A stretch of 64,000 nt of DNA, from the NCBI GenBank assembly GCA_947650285.1, contig CANTFL010001483.1, positions 24,283 to 88,282 of the forward strand. Reading direction: 5' to 3'. This document shows, in pieces, positions 46,143 to 57,153 of this stretch (positions are counted from its first letter, which is position 1; every line of letters starts with the position of its first letter). The DNA comes from Hyaloperonospora brassicae (lineage: Eukaryota; Oomycota; Peronosporomycetes; Peronosporales; Peronosporaceae). The notes under the pieces are model-generated. The model was not told the origin of the DNA and ran no database searches. It saw only the letters and a list, made by a program, of their open reading frames with translations. The translations under genes and the position numbers were made by a program.

Positions 46143-47496
46143 TGTCTATCGACTGTGCACATACAACACCCATGGATCGTGTGTGAAGAAGCATAGAAGA
46201 ACCATGATGGAAATTGTGGATCGCGCCTACCGCATTAAGTGCGACATCGATTTGATTGATGGAGTGCGCTCGGAGATAGGCCTGTTGGCACAAATGATGG
46301 GACTTACCGACTGAATGACAAAAATCGACTGTGGAAATTATGCGGATTGATTCACCTAACGGTCAAGAAGGAGTATAGTAAAGGATCGACGACTGACCGA
46401 TCACGATCCGCGATCAAGGGCTTGGATCACCAAGTTAAAAGGAACAGATCGCTCAAGGGGTGAACATCAACTGAAGTAATGGATCGCTAACGACAATGGA
46501 AAATAGACAAATATGGAAGCAAGCTGGAAGAATGGATCGCTAACGACAATGGAAAATAGACAAATATGGAAGCAAGCTGGAAGAATGGATCGTCAAGATT
46601 TTCAAACATGCGAGGTCTCAAAAGTAACGGTGATTCGACGGTGGATGCTAGATCAGAGACTCGAGAGATTGACCACGATCCATCTTGGGTGTGTAACGCT
46701 TGATTGTGTGGACACATACTTGTGTGAACACATGATTGATGTGGATCACATACAACGATCCACCACGGAGCGATCCTCCCCGAGCGATCCACCACCTAAC
46801 GATCCGTTACGGAGCGATCCGCCACCCGAGTATCTACCGTGGACCACATGGTGCACGAGGTGAATTACATAGACAGGCGATACGCAACAGTGATCTAGCG
46901 AACAGATAGGCATATTCATTGGTTTTGGATTTGCTTGGTTGACATTAAAGAGAATTGAATTTGCAACGAAAGACACGCGTTGACTTCTCCCGGGTAGTAA
47001 ATTTTTCCTCCCATTGAATAGAGAGCGACATGTGTCTTTACAAACTTCGCCTTTGGATTGTTTGGCCAGGCGGAACATCAGTTCTCACCCCCCTCACAAC
47101 TGCGATCGGATGCAGTAAACCCAACGGTTCAGATTCAAGGTCGCGAGACGGCTCAAGTGGTCAGAAGGCTTGCGGATCAAGCACCACCTTTAGATAAAGG
47201 CGACTTTGGGAGAGCACCTAAGTGTAATTGCGATCGAGTAAAGAGTTTCCACTTGATCCACCCCATGTTTGAACGGGTGAAGAATTTCCGCCCGATCAAC
47301 CTCTATCCCCAAAACGGTCAAGTCCAGATTCAACTCAAGTCCACCAAGAAGAGCGCAACCCTCCCCACCGACGGGTACACAATGTGAGAAAGAAGACACA
47401 GAGCACGGAATCGGGTTACCCCCTTCGTTAGTCGGACGTCCGGACGACAGTGGGGAGTTGGGATCATAAGGAATTTGTGATTACCACACCACCACA
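46143..47496 (+). repeat. LTR-R, right LTR of element B
   Basis: Collinear with LTR-L; ends CCACCACA at 47496 followed by GAAG. It carries a private 53-bp tandem duplication. It abuts LTR-I head to head with one base between the presumed ends. Confidence 0.88.
46481..46586 (+). repeat. 53-bp tandem duplication in LTR-R
   Basis: The block GGATCGCTAACGACAATGGA... to GGAAGAAT occurs twice with a 53-bp period. LTR-L and LTR-I have one copy. Confidence 0.9.
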
Positions 47497-48180
47497 GAAG
47501 CGTATAATAGGGGCTTGCAAAATCAAAATTGTGAGTGCATCGTGGACTAGAATGATGTACTTTCAGATCCTTAAAAGATGATGGCGATCATTGATCGGTT
47601 CGCGTTAGTCGATGTCAAGAGACTATGAAAGTTCCTTGGTCTAGCAATGCACTTGCACAAGTGCTCGCGCAACTACGCCGAGATGACTGTGTACCTTTAT
47701 GCCTTTTTAACAAAAGTGTGAAGCGGTCATGGAACGATGACAATCAGCGTTCCTTTGGAATTATTAAGCAGAACTTGATGCAGTCGCCCATCTCTGCGAT
47801 TGCTGAACAGGATAGACCATTCCGTATGGGCTGAGACGCCAGCAATTTTTGCGATCGGCTGTGCGTTGATGTAGTATGACACAGATGGTGCGAAGCGCGT
47901 CATCTGCTATCGATCGCGTGAGCTGCAACCAGCTGAGCGTAATTACCCAGTGCATGACTACGATCTCCTTGCCATGAAATACGCACTGACTAAGTTCCGC
48001 GTCTATCTCCTGGGAGATAGACCGTTCATCGTCGACACGGACCATTCGTCTTTACGCACGGCCGTTATTAGTCCACATCTCTCGCAAAGAATGGCGAGTT
48101 GGCTGTCTTTCTTCGCGGAATATAACTTCTCCGTGGAATATAAACCAGCAAGACTTTAACGTCGTCGCTGATGCGTTTTT
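47497..48180 (+). pseudogene. Element A: end of RT and RNase H
   Basis: The interrupted RT resumes with K-F-LGLAMHLHKCSRNYAEM (about 47630). After stops and frame changes the RNase H follows: ERNYPVHDYDLLAMKYAL, FRVYLLGDRPFIVDTDHSSL and SPHLSQRMASWLSFFAEYNF (47950-48159). Reading frames shift at least twice between 47600 and 47950. Confidence 0.88.
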
Positions 48181-48255
48181 GCGTCGGGTCTATTTCGAGC
48201 CAAACGCGCGCGCTCACAGTGAGGCATTTCCCACTGTTGCGGCGCTGTAGTCAGT

Positions 48256-49690
48256 GTGCCTTCGTCGCCGTTCCTCGACGACGTGTGGAAGGCCTGCGCA
48301 GAGGATAAGAATCTTATCTGTATAGATGAATTATCTTGTAAATACATATCGGAAATCCATGTCGGATTTGCCGCTTCTATACCGTTTTCTTCGGATCGAT
48401 ATACGACTCAAAAAAGTGTGATGTACTACACATCAGTTGCAGAAGACAAGCCTCGTGTCGTTGTGCCCGATCATGATAATTTGCGTTTGCGCATCATGTT
48501 CTAATAATACGATGTGCCAACAGGTGGACATCGTGGTAGATAAAAGACTTACCATACGGTAAGTCATGACTTTTACTGGCCACGCCAGTGTAATTTCGTG
48601 CGAAAGTACATGCGCTCTTGCGAAATCTGTCAGCGGGTGAAGCCTAGCCCTTCATCTCGAGCGCCATTGCAGCCTCTGCCGGGACCGGCAGTGTTGGGAA
48701 AACGTTACCATGACCTTTGTTTTCAGGTTTTCCAAAGACACAAGGATAATGATATTCTTGTGTTTGTGGTCCGTTTCAGCAAGATGGTGCATCTTGCTTC
48801 GGTTCCCGAGTCGATCAGTGCACCTAAATGTGCGCGTGTCTCCATCAACACAGTGTTTCGACTTAACAGGTTACCCCGTGAACTTGTGTCCGACTGTGAC
48901 CGTCGGTTCTCAGCGTAATTTGGTAATCCGTGTTATGAACGTTGGGAACACGGTTGAAGATGTCAGCCTCTCATCATTCCGAAACGGATGGTCAGAATAA
49001 ACGTGCAAACCTTGTCCTCGAAGAAATATTTCGAGGATACGTCCACTCCTATCGAGTAGGAGTTTAGCAAACGACTATACGTTTGACGCCGATGTCGATA
49101 ATGTCGACATCGACGAAGCTGATCTTAGCAGTAGCGATATCGCTGCTGCCACGTCAGACAACGATGACGATGCTGATCTTGCAGCATCGTCAATGATCAT
49201 GCCAGCGAGACCGTAGATACCCTTGCTGAAGAGGGAGAAAGACCTCCTATCGGTGCTCACGCAGCGCACTGGAAGACACAACAGCGAGTCAATAGAGAAC
49301 TTTCTGTTGACTGGAGAAGCGGTTGTCCGTTTCGTTCAGGACTCCATATCAAACGCGGTATCCGCCAGAAACGGAACGCAGACAAGAATGAACGAGCAAA
49401 TGTTCTTCCATGTAAGATTCAGGACCTAGTACTACTGTCTACGGTAAATTTACCTAGACATGCAGTCACTTGCGTCGGCAGTAGTTTACTACTGCCTAAA
49501 TACATTGGTCCCTTTCGTGGATTGCACCGCAAAGGCAATGCATACACGACGAATTTGCCTCGTACGATGCGCACGCTTCCTACGTTAACTGTTGGTCGTC
49601 TCGTCCGTACTATCAGCACGAGGCCTCTTCCGAGAACGGAGATGACCAGCACGCTCAAGGATTCCAACAAATTCTTGTGATCACGGACCA
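48256..49690 (+). pseudogene. Element A: integrase and C-terminal region
   Basis: Integrase zinc region and linker at 48598-48690 (YMRSCEICQRVKPSPSS), core motif VVRFSKMVHLASVPES with Val where the catalytic Asp normally stands (VDRFSKM), and LPRELVSDCDRRFSA with the second Asp. After a chain of stops it recovers at about 49420-49640 (SSLLLPKYIGPFRGLHRKGN), the C-terminal GPF region. Catalytically dead as it stands. Confidence 0.85.
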
Positions 49691-50530
49691 AACGCTCATG
49701 TTAGTCCTTTAGTAACGCAGTCTCGCGACTAGCCGCCATTAGCTAATCGCGCAAGAGACTTAACACTCGTTCATTCTCAAGCCAAGCTAACGCGAAACCC
49801 GATCAGTAATTCTTGCGATCGGCACGAAGATGGCGCACGGTCGTCTGTATGTCATGCCGACGATTGTTTCCGTGCTCCACGCCGTCCCTCAACTCGATTA
49901 GGACGCGTTCATGGTGCTTTAAAAATCTCCTGCAGGTCGGCGTCTGAGCCGGATCTTGTTTTTCCACCACCATTGAAACCACTGGTGGATTCTCACGGTG
50001 GTCGACGCTTTCACATGGGCGTATCGTAAGCGACCGCGTAGAGAGAGGAGCGAACAAGTTTCCTTGTCCGCTGACGAGGGAATCCGCCTTCGTATGACAG
50101 CTGGGATCATCGGTCCCAGCTGATATCTAATGTAAAGGGTCTCGTCCGACAGTACGACGAGACGCATTCGTCCAGTCCTCGGGCCAATCGGTAATCACGC
50201 GCTTTTGGTGTTTATAGACTGATTGCAAGTTTGCAATCGCGTCCCGCATCTCAGCTGAGATGTGTGCCCTTCCTCAGGGCGAACTGAGAGAATACACAAT
50301 CCCTTTAAGCGCATTGCGAGTTTTCGATACAACTAGCACAATGGTAACCCCATGTAAGGCAAGGAATGCCTGCCTTACGTGACAATCAATGCAACATGTA
50401 CGTTGCACCGGTTTGCGTTCGCTTTTTAAACTTGACGCGGACTGTCTAATGTTTTATAAGCCACGCTTTACGTCCAAGATTCGTAACGCTTTGAGCAAAC
50501 GCGTTCCACGCCGCTAAATGCGAGTTTTTA

Positions 50531-51154
50531 TCACGCTTTTAGTACAGTTGTACCATCGATGCTTAAACAATCCACCGAGATAGAAGTCTTCTTCAGCGCG
50601 AAAGTTCCTCGCACTAGAATATCAAGCCATGAAGCTCGCTCGCATCGAATAATGGAATATGATGGTGTGCGCTTGTCTCGTGAGACAAGCTGTTGATGAG
50701 ATGCTCGGGCAAGCGCCACGGCTCAAGATCATCGCGCTTCAACGTGACAACTTCATCGGTACCACGGGCTTCAGAGTGACGACGGCTCGCGCTATCGTCA
50801 GCGCGCTCGTATGAAGACACACGTGTTGACCGTGGTGATGAGTAATTGTACCCACCACCGTAATCATTGTCGCTGCCGAGAACACTGTGACGCAAGTCGC
50901 GAGTCCGATCTTTCGACATTCCCTCTGATGAAGAAGAGACGACGCAGGTGATCGCGATGTCTCTTAGCCTTTCCCGAACCAGACGCATCTGACTCGCCAG
51001 AGTACATGACCCCCAACTCGGAGTCATCGTGTGCACGAGGTGTGATACCGTGCGCCTGCAGCAACAGGTGCTGAAGGCAGAGAGCGAGCAGCAGATGACG
51101 ATTCGTCTGCCGCAGAGGCTGACGCAGCGAAAGGCTGTGTCTTTTTGGAGCCAC
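50531..51154 (-). pseudogene. Antisense ORF remnants in element A
   Basis: Minus frames (50864-51154, 50614-51036, 50531-50719) sit between the integrase and the right LTR and read away from the LTR. The first ATG at 51154 is followed in two competing frames by a Ser/Ala-rich stretch (KKTQPFAASASAADESSSAA), then a basic Arg/Ser region. Frame changes show decay. Element B has minus-strand ORFs in the same relative place, though the proteins look different. Function is unknown. Confidence 0.45.
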
Positions 51155-51282
51155 CCCGCAGATACATGTTAACTATGCGATGCAAGGTCAATTATAAATG
51201 GACCTGATCAAACTATTGCTCCCCGTCCCGATGATGTCCAACGGGTGGCCACCAAGTTTCGATAGTCACCAAGTGACTATCA

Positions 51283-51299
51283 GTTGAGTGGGGGGTTGA
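51283..51299 (+). other. Polypurine tract of element A
   Basis: GTTGAGTGGGGGGTTGA runs straight into the TGTAACGGG start of the right LTR. Confidence 0.8.
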
Positions 51300-51739
51300 T
51301 GTAACGGGATATCCCGTCACATGAAATTGTCATCACGAAGAAAATGGCAATGAAGAATATTACGTTGGAGATTCTTTTAACAATATCAATAAGTATAGTG
51401 ATATCGTTGGGATGACTGAAGGATCTACTCATTGGTTGATATTATGACTATATTAACCCACCAATCGCTGCTAGACGCGCGCAATGGGAGGTGAGTAGAC
51501 GTCATCATGCGTTTAGTTATACAAAGATGAAAAGTCAGTACAAACTGAAAACAAGAGTTATAAGACTTAATTGTATCAAATAACTGTCTTACTTTTTCCT
51601 ACAAGTAGAGCCTTGCTTAAGTTGTTCATCCTCCCTCTGCGTAGTGCTTACACTGAGTAGGGCACTTATATTCACTGTTGTCAGTAAAAGTTGACTTCGT
51701 ACTGGCAGACCAGTACGTAGCTGTCGGTGCCCCGCTACA
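51300..51739 (+). repeat. Right LTR of element A
   Basis: TGTAACGGGATATCCCGTC...GCTACA, aligned over its length with the left LTR, followed by the CCCAC duplication. Confidence 0.92.
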
Positions 51740-51744
51740 CCCAC

Positions 51745-52383
51745 TGCTGCGCGGTACGAGACGGAAAGGCCATAATGGACGAGCTTTTTCGCCTGACAAT
51801 GGACTCGCACATGATTTTTGTGCACGATTGGGAGGAGAAGATCATCGCGTTTTGGAAATCGATCGAGAATCTGAACGCCATCATTTCGATTTCCCTAAAG
51901 TCTACTGAGCATTTGACGGATACCGTGGGTGTGGATGACCTGCATCAGAATTATCGATAAAATATGGGAAATGGAAGTATTAGGGGTTCTTATAGGGGGA
52001 TGTACCGGATAATGAGAGGGAAACCATACGCAAGACTGTGTGCTGACACAAAAGAGGCCTCTAATACGGAGGGGCTGTACGTCGTTACAATGGCAGTCGA
52101 ATGGTCGAGTGTGGTTCATGTCTACTCTCCTGCAACCGCTGGTAATCGCTGCTCCACCGATGAAAGTGGGAAAGAGGAGTGAGACAAACACAGGACCAGA
52201 CGCAACGATAGTTGACAATGGAGTCCGAAACGACTGGATCAGAAATGGTTTCGAGACGACCATTTCGCTATCGACAGCGAACAATGCACGTCGAGCACAC
52301 GATCCGACTCACATGAGAGAACCCGAGAGCACAAGAGTAAACCGGCCGCTAGACGCCCCCGGTCTTGTCCCTGACGTGGCCTC
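51745..52383. other. Old insertion-site flank, no confident gene
   Basis: Joining 29412 to 51745 (one CCCAC copy) keeps one frame open through the join, from the GKTTVTAHN segment at about 29250 to 51908, so element A may have landed in a coding sequence. No domain was recognised in it. Confidence 0.35.
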
Positions 52384-53932
<1,549 letters not shown>

Positions 53933-54162
53933 AGCCGTTCGTTTGCCGTCGAGCTGAGCAATGGGCGACCAGAGGCAGTTCGCTCTTCGGATAGTCGCAC
54001 ACGTGTGTGTGTGTGTGTGACTTTCTGTGTGGAGCTCTACGCACCAGTCATCTTCTCACTCGCTCGGTCTCCACTGCGACTGACTCACTGCGAGAGGTTA
54101 ACTGAATACATTAGGGCGTCGCCTGTAGTCGCTGCTGCTACTTCCGCCGCAACGGCTCCTCA

Positions 54163-56178
54163 CTACGCAATGACTTCGAACCGCTCGTCTTCACTCATCG
54201 TACTCGACGACGCACTGATGCGCACGCCGCCTTGATCGTAGCCCGCGCTCTCCATGTACACTCGACCGGTGCTCACGAAGCCAATGGCATTGAGCAGATC
54301 CGCTTGCTCGGCAATGGACCGGTCGAGCTCCTTGAAGGCAGCCAGGTCCGACACGCGCGGGGCGCTGCTCGTGTCGCTGCTCATCATGTGCGAGTTGCGC
54401 TTCGTCACGTCCAGCGCCTCCTGCGCGCGCTGTGATATGTCGCGTAACCGACTCGCCATGTCGTTGTCGCGTGCGTCGTGCGACCGGTCCGATGCCGCGT
54501 ACTTGGAGCTGCTTGAGCTGCTGCAGGTCTCCCGCTGCCGCTCTTGCGAGCCGTGTCCGTCCTTTTGCAGTAGACTGCCGTACTTGTCCTTGTCCAAGCC
54601 GTCCGAGGATTCCATCGGGTCGGACTCCGACCGACAGCGCTGTTTCTCACGCTCTGTTCGGATCGACAAGGGACTCATTGGCACTTCGCCAGCACTCGAC
54701 ATTTGGATGGCGGCCGTGATGTACAGCGACGCGAGGCCAGGACGCTTGCCCTTGAATGGGGCTGGCCCTTCGCCCAAGTTGGCCACTATCTTGTGCAACG
54801 AGCCCGTGCTGGTTGTTCGGCAGCTGCGGTTGGGCGTCCGGCCAGCAGTCGAACCGCAATGGCCCCCCTCCTCAACGGCTGAAGCAGTGAGCGAGCCGTC
54901 GTGACACGAGAACATGGACAAGTTCGCTCGTGTGGTCGCCAGCCCTGGTCGCCCGTCCATGCCGCAATGGGCTTCGGACACGCACTTCTTGCAGAACAGC
55001 ACGAGGTCCGGGCGACTCGTTGGGGTTGGCAGGTCAAAGCTTTCGCTACCGAATGCTCTCGCCCGACTTGCAACTTCGCAGTCCTTGCACATGTTTTCAC
55101 CACAGGCACTGCATTGGGACCGAACGCGTACGAGACTAAACTTTTTGCTGCAAATGTAGCAGCGCTTGCGTTCTCTGTTTATGCACAAAGCACAAAGTGT
55201 CAGCAAACTCAATAACAACACAACAGTACAGCAGCAGCAGCAGTGGCAGCAGCAGTAGTGAGGTGCTTACCTGGCACCCAGACGCTGGATTCGCTGCGAT
55301 TTCACTTGCTGGGCCATGTACTTCGCTTCCTGAACCTTGTGCAGGTTGCAAACGATCGACGTAAACGTGTCGTGCACAAAGTTGATGAGTTTGCTGCTCG
55401 AGGAGCTGCTAGTCACCCGCATCGACCCTTGCCACCACACGTCGGTCCAGCGGGACTCTGCGTTCTTCTTGAACAGCAGCACGGCCGACATTGTGCCACG
55501 CAGGAGGCCGAGCGCACTCTCCAATGACGAGCACTCCGCGACATCAACAGACTGGATGACCACGTGCCCTATCTTGGCCTGCTGACTGTCCACTGTCATG
55601 TCCATGCTCCGGAGATAGCACAGGTCCCGGTTCTTGGCAAAGAGACCCGGCGAGCGGCTCGCCATCCAGTTGAGACCCAAGTAGTGGTGTGGCCGCTCGT
55701 CCGTTCTCGTCTCGAGGGCCTTCAGGACCACCGCGTCCAGCACGCTCTCGACCAGGAACGTCGAGCTGCTGCGAAAGTCCGCCGTCGTGTCCGAGTAGAG
55801 CGCGTCGAGGCAGTGCTCGACCGGCATCTCCACGCGGCCCACGCAGCAGAACTCGAGCTGTCGGTGGCCGTCGCGGTCACGGGCGTCGCGGCGTCGACTG
55901 GCGGTGCGGATACCGGTCTCGCGAAAGTGGCGCTGCGAGTTGTGCAGTTTCCAGTCGTCCGCGCCGGTCGTGCAGCTCCCGGCGGCCGTTGCCGCAGCTT
56001 TCTGCGCAGCGTCAGCGGCCAATCGGTCCGCTTGCGCCCGGAAGAGCGCATGTTGTTCGGCAGCGCACGTGACGGGGAGGAAAAAGTCGGCGGGCAGCGG
56101 GCAGCGCGAGTGGAGATTGGACGCCACGCGCTTGAGCACCGACGACCGCAGTCGCGGGTCGCGCGACGAGGAGTCCAT
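54163..56178 (-). CDS. START domain and FYVE-like zinc finger protein
   Basis: Two exons, 55271-56178 and 54163-55174, joined across a 96-bp GT-AG intron rich in CTG. The frame closes in phase, giving 639 residues. N-terminus: RCPLPADFFLPV, the usual opening of oomycete START-FYVE proteins. Residues about 75-290 are START-like (lipid-binding fold; YLGLNWMASRSPGLFAKNRD, LCYLRSMD, SALGLLRGTMSAVLLFK). Residues about 308-367 hold four CXXC pairs (CYIC, CSAC, CKDC, CKKC). This is the FYVE spacing, but the basic R(R/K)HHCR phosphoinositide motif is replaced by RVRSQCSAC, so PI3P binding is doubtful. The remaining 270 residues are Ser-rich and low complexity with a short coil. The start was chosen at 56178 because it precedes the conserved opening; the frame stays open upstream to 56583 without conserved sequence. 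Confidence 0.85.
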
Positions 56179-56508
56179 GTCGCGTCGACGGCGGCGGAGC
56201 GCAGAGGAGATGTTGATATGCTGCCGGCTCGCGACCACCTGTTGTTTGGTCGCACATGCGCTGCTCTGTCTGAACTCGCGTAGAAACGGGCCGAGATGGA
56301 TAAGTTGGCTCGACTTGGCCGGCGTGGCGGATATCCCATACAGAGAGCGAGTCGACGAGCGGTCGATCGAGTGAATGGAAGGCGCAAACGGAGCGCGTCG
56401 CTTTCGGACTCTATGGCCGCGAAACCGTCTGAAACGAGCCGAACATCGGACTTTTACCACGTTGCGAGACAGCTGGTCGTGTCTGTGGTCGGTCGCGGCG
56501 ACTTGGAT

Positions 56509-56525
56509 TGACACACACACACACA
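56509..56525. repeat. CA dinucleotide repeat upstream of the START-FYVE gene
   Basis: (CA)n of about 16 bp. A similar TG repeat (54004-54018) lies upstream of the DAHP synthase gene. Confidence 0.8.
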
Positions 56526-56586
56526 CGTAGATGGGACGGACGGTGGGAAGTGCAAGTGGTGAGGAGCCCCCACAGCGCATCATTGC

Positions 56587-57153
56587 TCAGCAACCCGCTG
56601 TTTCCGTGCTCATTTTGGCTTTACGTGCGCGTGAATGTGTGCACGCGCCAGAGGGCGTTACTAATGGAGATATTACTTCAGATGGTTGCTCGATGAGTAA
56701 TACTGGCGTTGTGGTGAATCGAGGCTTCGCGGTCGAGACTTGTTGAGCCTTGGAGCAGCCGCTGCTTTGTGGTGGCACGTCCAACACTTCAATTGTAGCA
56801 GCCATTAGACAACGCTTGCTTGTTTTTACCTGCACGCTTGCTGTTCGAACCTGTCGCTCACATCGTGCTCGACGCACGCGATCGATCACCAAATTCTCGA
56901 TCGCGCTCAGCACAGCATAGGACGAGCTTGACAGTCTTGATACCGCTCGATCGAGTCGGCACACCGCATACAAGAGGACATCGCAGGTACACACAGCCGG
57001 CAGGAGAAAGTTGTTTGCGGTCATCGTTTGGCTCACCGAGTAGTTGCGCAATACAACTACCGTAACTCGCACTACACGTACGACAAGTAGTAGAGCCATC
57101 AGCAGCTTTGTCACATGGACACTGTGGCGAGTGGTGGACACCACAGCGCGCAA
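56587..57153 (-). other. Open frame of uncertain coding status
   Basis: A 188-codon minus frame. Its last 72 codons (from MAATIEVLDVPPQ, ATG at about 56805) have ordinary protein composition. No domain was recognised, and a splice-like CAG|GTAAAA at about 56832 could instead end an exon. It may be an unannotated small gene or upstream exon, or chance. Confidence 0.25.

Larger units (their letters stand above)
32998..47496 (+). mobile_element. Ty3/gypsy chromovirus-like element B nested in element A
   Basis: Nested LTR retrotransposon of about 14.5 kb with long LTRs (about 1.26-1.35 kb). Plus-strand order: LTR-L, primer site, gag with zinc knuckle, aspartic protease, RT, RNase H, integrase, chromodomain, polypurine tract; then a reverse-orientation block (42352-46142), then LTR-R. 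The coding part has multiple stops and frameshifts although the LTRs are very alike. The family matches gypsy elements common in Phytophthora-type genomes, by recall of conserved motifs such as IRHDREPGFMSDFFRAFNR. Confidence 0.88.
29413..51739 (+). mobile_element. Ty3/gypsy LTR retrotransposon A (old, interrupted)
   Basis: Complete by structure: LTRs of 442 and 440 bp with TG...CA ends, a 5-bp target duplication, a primer-binding site, a gag remnant with a zinc knuckle, aspartic protease, reverse transcriptase, RNase H, integrase, and a polypurine tract before the right LTR. Without the nested element B it would be about 7.8 kb. Domain order PR-RT-RH-INT is typical of Ty3/gypsy. The two LTRs are visibly diverged and all coding parts contain stops, so the copy is old and dead. 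Element B sits inside the RT, just after a Lys codon at 32997. Confidence 0.93.

Noticed and set aside
55564..56374. Plus-strand frames (239 and 156 codons) opposite the START exon
   Set aside because: Antisense shadows in GC-rich coding DNA, low-complexity Arg/Ala composition.
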